The notes under the pieces are model-generated. The model was not told the origin of the DNA. It saw only the letters and a program-made list of their open reading frames with translations, and did not search any database. A stretch of 64,000 nt of DNA. Origin: Dyella_B acidisoli. Lineage in GTDB: Bacteria; Pseudomonadota; Gammaproteobacteria; Xanthomonadales; Rhodanobacteraceae. The position numbers and the translations under genes are program-made. The stretch lies in NCBI RefSeq assembly GCF_049532895.1, contig NZ_CP064031.1, forward strand, positions 5,146,001 to 5,210,000, written 5' to 3'. Each line of letters begins with the position of its first letter. The stretch's first letter is position 1. This document shows, piece after piece, positions 7,528-16,480 of this stretch.

Positions 7528-10500
7528 ATGCAGCATCGTGACAATAAGAATTTGCGATACAAGAAAATCGCCTGGGCGATTACGTTCGCTTTCAGTGCAG
7601 GAACCGGCGCTGTGCTCGCGCAGAGTACGTCGGGTTCGATTTACGGCACGGCCGATTCCGGCGCGCAAGTATCGGTGATCAACGAAGGCAACGGCTCCAC
7701 ACGTACGGCAACGGTGAGTACCGACGGCCGCTATCAATTCAACTCGCTTCTACCCGGCAAGTATCAGGTCAACCTGATCGAGAACGGCAAAACGTCCAGC
7801 CAGGAAGTGGTGGTGCTGGCCGGCCAAGGCGCCAATGTAAATCTCGCGACCGCGGCGGCCGCAAAGAACCTCAGCACCATCAGCGTGACGGCCAATTCCA
7901 TGCCGTCGATCGATGTGTCCTCGGTGCAGACCAATACAGTGGTCACTGCCGATCAGATGAAGTCGCTGCCGATCGCCAAGAACGTCGAAGCCGTCGCCAT
8001 GCTCACGCCGGGTGCAGTGAAAGGCGATGCCGCGTTCGGCAATCTCGTGTCGTTCGGCGGCGCATCGGTTGCCGAGAACGCGTACTACGTAAACGGCTTC
8101 AACGTCACCAACCAGTTCGACTCGTTGAGCTTCTCGCAGGTGCCGTTCGAGGCGATCGATCAGGAATCGATCCAGGATGGTGGTTACGGCGCTGAATACG
8201 GCAACGCCACCGGCGGCGTGGTGTCAGTCACCACCAAGCGCGGTACGAATGACTGGAAAGGCGGTGTGGATATCACCTGGAATCCTGCCGAGACGATGGC
8301 CAGTGAGCCGAACGTCTATTTGAACAATGGCAACATGTCGTACTCCGCGCGCGGCAACAAGAATGCGTCGGTCGGCAATAACGGCAGCTGGAATCCGATC
8401 GACTTCACCTCGCGCTGGAATGCTTGGGTCGGCGGCCCGCTGATCAAGGACAAGCTGTTCGTGTTCGCCCTGGTCAGCCAGACCAAGACGGATTCCGATT
8501 ACTACAACCCGATCACCCAGGCCGGCAGCGGCGGTTACCAGCAGCAGACGGAGAAAGATCCGTACTGGCTGTTGAAGGTCGACTGGAACATCAACGACAG
8601 CAATATTCTCGAATTCACCGGCTTCAACGACACGCGCCACTACAGCACCGATGTCTACAACTCGGGCTTCACCGCCGACAACACGCCGTACCACTACGGC
8701 TACCAGGGCGTGGTGAAGACCAAGTACGGCGGCCAGAACAACATCCTGAAGTACACCAGCTACATCACGGATGACTTCACACTCACCGCGCAGTACGGCG
8801 AGAACAAGAACAAGCGCTACAACACCGCCGTAGCGGCGGACGGCACGGTGGAGAGCTACGACGGCACCATCACCAACGAAGCCTCCGGTTGCCCAGTGAT
8901 CGCGGACAACCGCAATCCGGTACTGGCCGGTACGATTTCGCCGTATACGCATTGCAACTTCGTGCCAGGCAGCTTCCTGACTGCGTACAACAGCCAGGAC
9001 AGCCGCAAGTCGTTCCGCCTGGATCTGGAGTGGAAGCTCGGCGATCACGACATCACCGGCGGCTGGTCACGTGACGTCACCACGTCTTCGTATGGTCAGG
9101 CTTACGAAGGTGGTGCGGAGTGGGAGTACCTGCCGGATAGCTCAACGTCGGGCGCCGCCGCGAACGAGAACTACGTCGAAAAGATTGTGTTCAATACCGG
9201 CGCCAAGGTCAGCATCATTCAGCGCGCCGAGTATCTGCAAGACAACTGGCACATCACCGACAATTTCCTCGCGCGCTTTGGCCTGCGCAACGACCAGTTC
9301 AACAACAAGAACGCAACGGGCCAGACCTTCGTGCGGCAGGACCACAACCTGCAGCCGCGCCTGGGCTTCGCCTGGGACGTGCACGGCGATTCCTCGCTGA
9401 AGATCTACGGTAGTGCGGGCGACTATTCCTTGCCGATTGATGCGGGCGTGGCCATTCGCGGCGCGGCGGCATCGATCTACAGCTATCAGGCTTTCAGCTA
9501 CACCGGCGTGGATTCCGCGAGCGGCGCACCGACCGGGCTTACTGCTTTGGGTCCAGTGCAATACGCAAACGCTGAGGGTGGCGTGGCGCCGGCGGCTTCG
9601 TCTTATGCACCGTCAGGCCTGAAGCCGTTCAAGCAACGCGAGTTCATTCTCGGTGCCCAGCAACAGTGGAACGATTGGACACTGGGCGTGAAGGGCATCG
9701 TGCGTCACGTGCTCACCGGCCTGGATGACGAGTGTGATTTCCGTCCGATCGCCAAGTATGCCGACTCGGTGTATGGCTTCGACTATTCCACCACGTCGCT
9801 GAGCCCGGCCTTGAACAGTGGCGCTGCGGTGGCTTCCAACCTCAACGGCTGCTTCATCAACAACCCGGGCAGCGGCGCGACGCTGTATCTGCCGTTGGAT
9901 CCGAACAACCCGAGCAAGCTGTACAAGGTGGTGTTGAGCGGCAAGGACATCGGCGAGCCGGCGTACAAGCGCAACTACTACGCGCTGGAGCTGACCGCCG
10001 CACGCAACTTCGGCAACAAGTTCTACCTCAATATGTCGTATACGCTCGCGCGCTCCTACGGCAACACCGAAGGCCTGGTGGATTCCAACAACGGCCAGGC
10101 GGACACGGGTACGTCCGAGCTGTTCGACTATCCGGAAATCATGATCGGCAACAATGGCAACCAGACCAACGATCATCGTCATACGGTCAAGGCTTACGGT
10201 GCGTGGCGCTTCAACGACGAGTGGCAAGTGGGCGCCAACCTGATCGGCCAGACCGGTCGTCCGAAGAACTGCTACGGTGATGCCCCGATCGATTCGCAAA
10301 TCAGCGGCTATGGTTCGACCGGCGGTTCGCCGTACTTGTACTGCTACATCAACGGTGTTGGCACTTACGTTGCGCGCGGCTCGGCCGGCACCACGCCGAC
10401 GCTGTGGCAGCTGGATCTGAGCGGTGCGTACCATCCGCATTGGATGAAGGGCCTGACCTTGCGCGCCACGGTGTTCAACGTGTTCAACAAGCACACGGTG

Positions 10501-10626
10501 TTGACGGTGAACGAAAACCAGAATGCCAACAGCGGAGCGTCGCTGTACACCACGACGACGTATCTGACGGCGACCGGTTATCAGACGCCGCGGTATCTGC
10601 AGTTGAATGCGGAGTATGACTTCTGA
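7528..10626 (+). CDS. TonB-dependent receptor, Oar-like with N-terminal carboxypeptidase-regulatory-like domain
   Basis: A 1032-residue outer-membrane receptor. I take the ATG at 7528, not the in-frame start 20 codons earlier, because GGGGAGAAAG lies just before it and the following residues form a signal peptide (IAWAITFAFSAGTGAVLAQ). Mature residues ~32-110 are a carboxypeptidase-D-regulatory-like beta-sandwich (SGSIYGTADSGAQVSV ... YQFNSLLPGKYQV). A plug domain follows (~115-240, YYVNGFNVTNQFDS, YGAEYGNATGGVV), then the 22-strand barrel ending in YLQLNAEYDF. Oar-type receptors import large substrates such as peptides or glycans with energy from TonB-ExbBD (known of the family). Which substrate is not visible; the neighbouring secreted mannosidase makes a glycan or glycopeptide possible (inference). 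Confidence 0.9.
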   Translation: MQHRDNKNLRYKKIAWAITFAFSAGTGAVLAQSTSGSIYGTADSGAQVSVINEGNGSTRTATVSTDGRYQFNSLLPGKYQVNLIENGKTSSQEVVVLAGQGANVNLATAAAAKNLSTISVTANSMPSIDVSSVQTNTVVTADQMKSLPIAKNVEAVAMLTPGAVKGDAAFGNLVSFGGASVAENAYYVNGFNVTNQFDSLSFSQVPFEAIDQESIQDGGYGAEYGNATGGVVSVTTKRGTNDWKGGVDITWNPAETMASEPNVYLNNGNMSYSARGNKNASVGNNGSWNPIDFTSRWNAWVGGPLIKDKLFVFALVSQTKTDSDYYNPITQAGSGGYQQQTEKDPYWLLKVDWNINDSNILEFTGFNDTRHYSTDVYNSGFTADNTPYHYGYQGVVKTKYGGQNNILKYTSYITDDFTLTAQYGENKNKRYNTAVAADGTVESYDGTITNEASGCPVIADNRNPVLAGTISPYTHCNFVPGSFLTAYNSQDSRKSFRLDLEWKLGDHDITGGWSRDVTTSSYGQAYEGGAEWEYLPDSSTSGAAANENYVEKIVFNTGAKVSIIQRAEYLQDNWHITDNFLARFGLRNDQFNNKNATGQTFVRQDHNLQPRLGFAWDVHGDSSLKIYGSAGDYSLPIDAGVAIRGAAASIYSYQAFSYTGVDSASGAPTGLTALGPVQYANAEGGVAPAASSYAPSGLKPFKQREFILGAQQQWNDWTLGVKGIVRHVLTGLDDECDFRPIAKYADSVYGFDYSTTSLSPALNSGAAVASNLNGCFINNPGSGATLYLPLDPNNPSKLYKVVLSGKDIGEPAYKRNYYALELTAARNFGNKFYLNMSYTLARSYGNTEGLVDSNNGQADTGTSELFDYPEIMIGNNGNQTNDHRHTVKAYGAWRFNDEWQVGANLIGQTGRPKNCYGDAPIDSQISGYGSTGGSPYLYCYINGVGTYVARGSAGTTPTLWQLDLSGAYHPHWMKGLTLRATVFNVFNKHTVLTVNENQNANSGASLYTTTTYLTATGYQTPRYLQLNAEYDF

Positions 10627-10639
10627 GGTTGGGTGACTA

Positions 10640-10666
10640 GGTCCCTCTCTCTTTGGGAGAGGGACC
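10640..10666. repeat. Inverted repeat GGTCCCTCTC/GAGAGGGACC
   Basis: A perfect ten-base stem just after the receptor stop, resembling the hairpin half of the type B repeats. It could help termination. Confidence 0.6.
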
Positions 10667-10686
10667 TACCTGTTTGGTTTCATGGC

Positions 10687-10719
10687 AAAAAAGGCCGCGG
10701 GATGCGGCCTTCTTTTTTG
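10687..10719 (+). terminator. Intrinsic terminator after the TonB-dependent receptor
   Basis: AAGGCCGC/GCGGCCTT stem with a GGGAT loop, flanked by AAAAAA on the left and CTTTTTT on the right. It is therefore probably bidirectional, also usable by the convergent AraC-family gene. Confidence 0.85.
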
Positions 10720-10768
10720 CATCGGAATGTATGGCTTTCGTCGGGAAAATTTGACGTTCGTTGCGTTG

Positions 10769-10926
10769 CCCCCTCTCCCCTTCGGGGAGAGGGCTGGGGT
10801 GAGGGGGCGGATCTCGCGCAATAGTTAGAGCTATACGAGATTCAAAGGGCAAAACTTGTATGTACGCAGGGAGTTTCCCGCAAGCCCAGCCCCTCACCCT
10901 AACCCTCTCCCCGAAGGGGAGAGGGG
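10769..10926. repeat. Opposed pair of type B REP-like repeats
   Basis: One copy at 10769-10808 (hairpin then GGGCTGGGGTGAGGGG) and a second, reversed, at 10890-10926 (CCCCTCACCCTAACCCTC then hairpin). The pair can fold on itself. Together with the terminator, these fill the 334-base gap between the convergent receptor and AraC genes. Confidence 0.8.
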
Positions 10927-10960
10927 ACTGGTTTTCAGCAAGATTGATCCGAGACCGCTT

Positions 10961-11983
10961 TCAGGTCCCCGTCGACAGCAACCGCGCCCGGTACTTGCTC
11001 GGCGACTCTCCCGTCCACCGACGAAACGCACGCGTAAGATTGGCCGGATCCGCGTAACCCATACGCACCGCGATTTCATCCATGCGCAACACCGGATTCA
11101 ACACGTCGCGCAGCACGGCATCCTTGCGCGCATCGTCAACCAGGCCGCGAAAATTCAGACCCAGGCGTTGCAGTTTGCGCTTGAGCGTGCGGCTGGACAT
11201 GCACAGCATCTTGGCGGATTCCTCGATACCTGGATAACCGCTGCGTTCGTGGCTTTGCAGGAGATCCATCACGCGCACCACCAGATCGTCCGAGCGGCGC
11301 AGACGCGCACGCTCGCGTTCGCATTGCGCTTTGATGTAGCGCAAGGTCGAACCGTTGGCGTTGGTCAGCGGAGTATCCAGGTCCGCAACGGGGAAACGGA
11401 TCAGGCTGAGATTAGTTTCGAAGCGCGTCGCCACCACGCGCTTGCGATAGCGCGCGTAGTGCAAGGGTTCCAGACCGCGGTGCCAGATTTCCATGCCGGG
11501 CAGCAGGCGTTGCGACAGTTGCTCGCACAGACGCGTGGTCATGGTCATCAGGCGATCGACGGCGCAGAAGCGCATCGGTGCGCGCGGTGCAAGATCATGG
11601 ACGATGAGTTCGGCGAAGCCGTCACGTTCAATCAAGCGCAGGTTGAACGTGGTGGTGCGCAGATCCAGGAAGTTCGTCCACAGTTCGAGTGCATCGCGCA
11701 GCGTGGCGCAGCTCATCAGCCCATAGCCCAACATGCCGTGCCAGGTGACCGTGCTGTGCAAGCCGATCTGGTAGCCGATGCCGGGATCGTTGGTCAGGCG
11801 TACGGCGTTGGTCAGCAACAGCGCGTCCTGGTGCGTGGTCAGGCGGCCGCCGTCTTCCAGTTGCTCGTCGCGAATGCCGGTGCCGGCCAGCGCCTGCTCG
11901 TGGGAAATGCCCTTCTGCTCCAGCAATTGAAGTAAAGCCACAGCGTATTCCACGTGGACATCGTCTTTGTACAACTTGTGCAT
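10961..11983 (-). CDS. AraC-family transcriptional regulator with arabinose-binding-like N-terminal domain
   Basis: About 340 residues. The first ~190 (HVEYAVALLQLLEQKG ... GYQIGLHSTVTWHGMLGYGL) match the OruR/ArgR-type arabinose-binding domain. The C-terminal ~100 form a double helix-turn-helix (ESAKMLCMSSRTLKRKLQR; MDEIAVRMGYADPANLTRAFRRWTG). I choose the ATG at 11983 because GTAGAGG directly precedes it; an in-frame ATG at 11998 is possible. The gene is convergent with the TonB-dependent receptor. The ParS-like gene ends 67 bases upstream on the same strand. The target is unknown. Confidence 0.88.
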   Translation of the reverse strand: MHKLYKDDVHVEYAVALLQLLEQKGISHEQALAGTGIRDEQLEDGGRLTTHQDALLLTNAVRLTNDPGIGYQIGLHSTVTWHGMLGYGLMSCATLRDALELWTNFLDLRTTTFNLRLIERDGFAELIVHDLAPRAPMRFCAVDRLMTMTTRLCEQLSQRLLPGMEIWHRGLEPLHYARYRKRVVATRFETNLSLIRFPVADLDTPLTNANGSTLRYIKAQCERERARLRRSDDLVVRVMDLLQSHERSGYPGIEESAKMLCMSSRTLKRKLQRLGLNFRGLVDDARKDAVLRDVLNPVLRMDEIAVRMGYADPANLTRAFRRWTGESPSKYRARLLSTGT

Positions 11984-12050
11984 ACCTCTACCCCACAAAA
12001 GTGCAATCGCGTTTGAGTCTTAGCGGTGGCGTCCATGCAAGAGCCTGTGA

Positions 12051-12488
12051 TCAGGCTCTAAGGCGCGCTCGCGCCCAATCGAGCGTGGCGTGCATCCATA
12101 CGCCACAGGTATCCAGTTCGCGCAGTAGCCGGCCGGCCTCGCCCGCAACGACCAGTTCGTCGGCGGTCTTGCTGCCGCACTGTTCGATCGGTGCGTTGAA
12201 GTACCAGTCGATGGCCTGGTTCAAATCGCGTCGTTGCAGCTGCGCCGCGTCCAGCACGCTGAGCAACTCGTCCGCGAACTGCTCCCACGACACGCGCACG
12301 CCGCGGCGAAGCCAGCGACGGCGCAAGGCGGTTTCGGTCATGCCGAGGCAACCGGCCAGCCGCATGCACGACACGGCGCCGGTGGCCGGGTCATAGATGT
12401 CGGCCAGGAACTGCAGAAATTCGGTGGCCAGCTTGCGTTTGCCTGTTGCCATGAGCGCTTGTCCGTCGGCGCCCTGGTGGTGCCGCAT
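12051..12488 (-). CDS. Xre/MbcA/ParS-like toxin-binding domain protein, no adjacent toxin
   Basis: About 145 residues if started at the ATG with AAGGTGG just upstream (12488); a shorter start lies at 12452. The N-terminal half carries a helix-turn-helix-like segment (MRLAGCLGMTETALRRRWL). The C-terminal part (NQAIDWYFNAPIEQCGSKTADELVVAGEAGRLL) resembles the DUF2384 toxin-binding domain of ParS/MbcA antitoxins (WLxxPxxxLGGxTPxEL). The usual RES-domain toxin is not next to it. The gene is divergent from a BaeS-like kinase across 133 bases, so it may be a solo regulator. The family assignment is by eye and moderate. Confidence 0.55.
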   Translation of the reverse strand: MRHHQGADGQALMATGKRKLATEFLQFLADIYDPATGAVSCMRLAGCLGMTETALRRRWLRRGVRVSWEQFADELLSVLDAAQLQRRDLNQAIDWYFNAPIEQCGSKTADELVVAGEAGRLLRELDTCGVWMHATLDWARARLRA

Positions 12489-12621
12489 GAGGCCACCTTG
12501 GAGCAGGACTGTGCAGGAAATTTGGAGATTCCGTGGAATCGCGCGGTTGCGCTTGCAACTGTCCGGACAACCCGCCTTAATTCCAAAAGGGACACCCACA
12601 TCACAATTTCTTGCCGACACC

Positions 12622-14163
12622 ATGCGACCTGGCCTGACCGCCAAGCTTTTCCTCGCGATGCTCGCCGTCGCCGTATTTGCCGTAGTGGCGATGGGCGTTG
12701 CTGCGCGCCTCAGTTTCAACCGCGGATTTCTTGGCTACCTCTCCGAGCAGGAAACCGAGCGCATGCAAAGCGTGGCGTCTTCGCTCGGTACCGCTTATCG
12801 CAAACATGGCAGCTGGGATTTCCTGCGCAACAATCCGCGCGCCTGGATGGAGGTGATGCGGCAAGGCCATTTCGCCGGCATGCCGGCACCGCGAAATCTC
12901 GTTGACCTGGGACCGCCCGATCAACAGCCGCCTGATGCGCCGGATGGCCAGCCTCCACCCGATCAATCACCGCCGGGCGGACCGCCGCCGGGTCAAGGCG
13001 ATCATCCGCCGCAAGGACCGCCGCCCGCTTTGGATCGCATGCACGGGCCGGCGTCGGTTTCGGAGCTCACCGGTACCGACTTCCGGTTTGCCTTGCTGGA
13101 TGAGCAGAACCAGATCTTGTTCGGTAACCCTTCCGCAGTCACCGCCACGCACGCGTTGAAGCAGGCGATCGTGGTGAATGGGCGCACCGTTGGCTGGTTG
13201 ACGATGCTGCCCTTGCGCGACGTCACCGAAACCGGTGATCTGCGTTTTGAGCAGGGACAGTACCGGGCTAGCTGGGTCATTGGCGCCATCGCGCTGTTGG
13301 TCGCTGCGTTATTGGCGGTATGGCTGGCGCGTACCCTGCTCACGCCAGTGCATCGCATTGCCAAAGCCACGCATTCGCTAGCCAAGGGTGATTACGCAGC
13401 ACGCGTGGAAACGCATTCGCGGGACGAGCTGGGCCAGCTTGCGCGGGACTTCAATCAACTCGCGGTGGTGCTGGAGAAGAACGAGCGCACGCGCCGCCAA
13501 TTCGTTGCCGACGTATCGCACGAACTGCGCACGCCGTTGGCGATCATCCGCGGCGAACTCGAAGCGCTGGAAGATGGCATACGCCGCTTCGACAAGGACG
13601 CCATCGGGTCGCTGCAGAGCGAGGTGGCTCTTCTCAGCAAGCTGATCGACGATCTCTATCAACTCTCGCTCGCCGATGTGGGCACCATGATCTACCGCAA
13701 GGTGGAGGTGGATCTGCGCAAGCTGCTGGAGAGCGTGGCCGACACGTTCCGCGATCGTTTCCGCCGTGCGGAGATCGATCTGCAACTGAGCTTGCCCTCC
13801 TCGCCCGTGCTGGTGACGGCGGATGAAGGACGCCTGCAGCAGCTGTTCGTCAACCTGTTCGAAAACAGCGCGCGCTATACGGATGCGGGCGGTGTGTTGC
13901 GCGTCAGCTGCCGGATGATGGCCGACAGCGCCGTGGTCGATCTGATGGATTCCGCGCCGGGCGTGGAAATGGCCAACCTGCCACGCCTGTTCGAACGCTT
14001 TTATCGCAGGGAAGCTTCACGCAATCGCGCCAGCGGCGGCGCGGGGTTGGGATTGGCGATTTCGCGCGCCATCGTCGAAGCGCATGGCGGTACGATCGAT
14101 GCGCATCCCTCACCGCTTGGCGGCTTGTGGCTGACGGTGCGACTGCCGTTGGAGAATGCGTGA
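12622..14163 (+). CDS. BaeS-like sensor histidine kinase
   Basis: 513 residues from the ATG beginning MRPGLTAKLFLAMLAVAVF; earlier in-frame starts lie antisense to the divergent gene and are not credible. Layout: membrane segment 1 (~8-28); a periplasmic domain with a proline-rich stretch of about 35 residues (~100-135, QPPDAPDGQPPPDQSPPGG); membrane segment 2 (ASWVIGAIALLVAALLAVWL); HAMP; HisKA with phospho-acceptor H300 in VADVSHELRTPL; and HATPase_c with N-box NLFENSARY and G-box GAGLGLAISRAI. The layout matches the BaeS envelope-stress kinases. The response regulator gene follows after one base. Confidence 0.88.
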   Translation: MRPGLTAKLFLAMLAVAVFAVVAMGVAARLSFNRGFLGYLSEQETERMQSVASSLGTAYRKHGSWDFLRNNPRAWMEVMRQGHFAGMPAPRNLVDLGPPDQQPPDAPDGQPPPDQSPPGGPPPGQGDHPPQGPPPALDRMHGPASVSELTGTDFRFALLDEQNQILFGNPSAVTATHALKQAIVVNGRTVGWLTMLPLRDVTETGDLRFEQGQYRASWVIGAIALLVAALLAVWLARTLLTPVHRIAKATHSLAKGDYAARVETHSRDELGQLARDFNQLAVVLEKNERTRRQFVADVSHELRTPLAIIRGELEALEDGIRRFDKDAIGSLQSEVALLSKLIDDLYQLSLADVGTMIYRKVEVDLRKLLESVADTFRDRFRRAEIDLQLSLPSSPVLVTADEGRLQQLFVNLFENSARYTDAGGVLRVSCRMMADSAVVDLMDSAPGVEMANLPRLFERFYRREASRNRASGGAGLGLAISRAIVEAHGGTIDAHPSPLGGLWLTVRLPLENA

Positions 14164-14164
14164 C

Positions 14165-14857
14165 ATGGAGACCACACCGCAGGCACTCGCACGCATCCTG
14201 ATTGTGGAAGACGAACCAAAGCTCGCCGCATTGGTAGGCGATTACCTGCGCTCCAGCGGTTACGAATCGAGTTGGGTAGCCGATGGCCGCGAAGCCGTCC
14301 CCGCCGTCAAGGCGAGTCAGCCCGATCTGGTGCTGCTCGACTTGATGCTGCCCGGACGCGACGGCCTGGATATCTGCCGCGAACTGCGCAGTTTCAGCGA
14401 CGTGCCCATCATCATGCTCACCGCACGCGTGGAAGAGATCGACCGTTTGCTGGGCCTGGAACTGGGCGCAGACGATTACATCTGCAAGCCATTCAGTCCG
14501 CGCGAAGTGGTCGCGCGCGTCAAGGCGATTTTGCGACGTGCGCGTGCTAGCGGCGAGCAAAGCAGCAGCATTGCTCTGCGCATTGACGAAGCTACGCACA
14601 GCGCCATGTTTCATGGCACGCCGCTGGATTTGACGCCGGTGGAATTCCGCCTGCTGAAAACACTGGCCGCCAATCCGGGACGCGTGTTCTCGCGCGATCA
14701 CCTGCTGGACAACCTGTACCTCGACCATCGCGTGGTCACCGACCGTACCGTCGACAGCCACATCAAGAACCTGCGTCGCAAATTGGAGCAGGCCGCTCCC
14801 GGACAGGATCCGATCCGCTCGATCTATGGAGTAGGCTACAAGCTGGAAATCGAGTGA
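14165..14857 (+). CDS. OmpR/BaeR-family response regulator
   Basis: 230 residues: receiver domain with acidic pocket (VEDEP), phospho-acceptor D59 (LLDLMLPG) and conserved Lys (CKPFSP), then an OmpR-type winged helix (LTPVEFRLLKTLAANPGRVF ... RTVDSHIKNLRRKLE). I start it at 14165, nine bases after GGAGA; an ATG at 14156 directly abuts that site and is less likely. It is the partner of the BaeS-like kinase just upstream. Confidence 0.9.
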   Translation: METTPQALARILIVEDEPKLAALVGDYLRSSGYESSWVADGREAVPAVKASQPDLVLLDLMLPGRDGLDICRELRSFSDVPIIMLTARVEEIDRLLGLELGADDYICKPFSPREVVARVKAILRRARASGEQSSSIALRIDEATHSAMFHGTPLDLTPVEFRLLKTLAANPGRVFSRDHLLDNLYLDHRVVTDRTVDSHIKNLRRKLEQAAPGQDPIRSIYGVGYKLEIE

Positions 14858-14893
14858 CGATTGTGCAGTCCGCGCACTTACGAGGTGTACGCC

Positions 14894-16480
14894 ATGCGCA
14901 GCGATGTTCTGATCAGCGGAGCAGGTCCGACGGGTTTGGTGCTCGCACTGTGGCTGACCAAACTGGGCGTCAACGTCCACATCATCGATAAAACATCCGC
15001 AGCGGGTACTACATCCCGCGCGCTAGCCGTGCAGGCACGCACGCTCGAGCTTTACCGCCAGCTCGACCTGGCCGATGCGGTCGTCGCGCAAGGCCATAAG
15101 GTGCCTGCGGTGAATCTGTGGGTTAAGGGCGAAAAGAAGGCACAGATACAGTTCGGATCGCTCGGTTCGGATCTCACGCCGTTTCCGTTCCTGCATATTT
15201 TTCAGCAAGACCAGCACGAGTGTCTGCTGATCGAACGACTTGAAGAGATGGGCGTGTCGGTGCAACGACAGACCGAGCTGCTCGGCTTCGTCGACGAAGG
15301 CGAACGCGTGGTCGCACGCCTGCGCGGTCCTGACGGCATCGAGCAGAATTGGGAAGCGCGTTACCTCGCCGGCTGCGATGGGGCACGTTCGCTGGTGCGC
15401 GAAACCATCGGCACCGGTTTTCCGGGTGGTACGTACAAGCAAGTGTTCTACGTGGCTGACGTGGAAGCTACCGGTCCGTCGTTGAATGGGCAGTTGCACG
15501 TCGATCTGGACGAGGCGGATTTCCTGGCCGTATTTCCGCTCGCCGGCGAAGGTCGAGCGCGCCTGATCGGCACGGTGCGTGACGAGCGTGCTGAGCATCC
15601 CGAAACGTTGCGCTTCGAGGATGTCAGCGGACGCGCGATGACACGTTTGAAGGTCGAGGTGAAGCAGGTGCATTGGTTTTCCACCTACCGCGTGCATCAC
15701 CGTGTAACCGAACACTTCCGCAAGGGCCGAGCGTTTGTGTTGGGCGATGCCGCGCACATCCACAGTCCTGCCGGCGGCCAGGGCATGAACACCGGCATCG
15801 GCGATGCCATCAATCTGGCCTGGAAGCTCGCTGCCGTTTTGGACGGATACGCGCCCGACCGTCTGCTCGACAGCTACGAAGCAGAGCGCATCGGTTTTGC
15901 GCATCGCTTGGTCGCTACGACGGATCGCGTTTTCACTTTCGTTACCGCCGAAGGCCGTGTCGCCGATCTCGTGCGTACGCGGCTCGCGCCTGCACTGATT
16001 CCGGCCTTCTTCCATTTCGAAGGTGTTCGCGAATTCCTGTTCCGCACCGTGTCGCAGATCACCTTGAATTATCGCGGATGCCCCTTGAGCGAAGGTGTGG
16101 CAGGTGATGTTTATGGCGGGGATCGCCTGCCATGGGCGACCGCCGCGGGAAGCGACAATTTTTCGAGTCTCACGGCCATGACCTGGCAGGTGCACGTGTA
16201 CGGTAGCGCGAGCGACGCACTACGCCAGTGGTGCGCGGATCACGCCATGCCGCTGCACGTCTTCGATTGGCAACCACAGCACGAAGCCACAGGTTTTGCG
16301 CGCAACGCACTTTACTTGATCCGTCCGGATACCTATGTTGCTCTGGCGGATACCTCTGGCAGGCCCGAGGCTTTAGACACCTATTTTACTTCCCAAGGCA
16401 TTAGGCTCCCGATGGCGCGCGCGATGTCCACCGCTCAATGTGATATCGCTGCGCATCCGAGGGAAATCCATGAATCCTGA
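14894..16480 (+). CDS. FAD-dependent monooxygenase (PheA/TfdB aromatic hydroxylase type)
   Basis: 528 residues. The FAD-binding GxGxxG is at the N-terminus (ISGAGPTGLVLAL), the second motif is CDGARSLVRE, and the ribityl-binding motif is GDAAHIHSPAGGQGMN. These are hallmarks of class A flavoprotein monooxygenases that hydroxylate aromatic or polyketide substrates with NAD(P)H and O2. The ATG at 14894, with GAGGT upstream, gives the canonical start MRSDVLISGAG. It follows the BaeR-like regulator by 36 bases and overlaps the next membrane-protein gene by 11 bases, so it may be in the same transcript. Substrate unknown; antibiotic inactivation (TetX- or Rox-like) is one option but cannot be claimed. 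Confidence 0.85.
   Translation: MRSDVLISGAGPTGLVLALWLTKLGVNVHIIDKTSAAGTTSRALAVQARTLELYRQLDLADAVVAQGHKVPAVNLWVKGEKKAQIQFGSLGSDLTPFPFLHIFQQDQHECLLIERLEEMGVSVQRQTELLGFVDEGERVVARLRGPDGIEQNWEARYLAGCDGARSLVRETIGTGFPGGTYKQVFYVADVEATGPSLNGQLHVDLDEADFLAVFPLAGEGRARLIGTVRDERAEHPETLRFEDVSGRAMTRLKVEVKQVHWFSTYRVHHRVTEHFRKGRAFVLGDAAHIHSPAGGQGMNTGIGDAINLAWKLAAVLDGYAPDRLLDSYEAERIGFAHRLVATTDRVFTFVTAEGRVADLVRTRLAPALIPAFFHFEGVREFLFRTVSQITLNYRGCPLSEGVAGDVYGGDRLPWATAAGSDNFSSLTAMTWQVHVYGSASDALRQWCADHAMPLHVFDWQPQHEATGFARNALYLIRPDTYVALADTSGRPEALDTYFTSQGIRLPMARAMSTAQCDIAAHPREIHES

Noticed and set aside
8224..10494. Minus-strand frames of 274 and 293 codons opposite the first TonB-dependent receptor
   Set aside because: Antisense shadows of a conserved receptor, without motifs or ribosome sites.
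10856..11935. Plus-strand frame of 359 codons
   Set aside because: Antisense to the AraC regulator; begins within a type B repeat; composition is that of a shadow frame.
12397..12621. 75-codon upstream extension of the BaeS-like kinase
   Set aside because: Antisense to the divergent ParS-like gene and lacks membrane or signal character; the ATG at 12622 starts directly at the membrane segment.
15023..16195. Minus-strand frame of 390 codons
   Set aside because: Antisense to the FAD monooxygenase, whose motifs are unambiguous.
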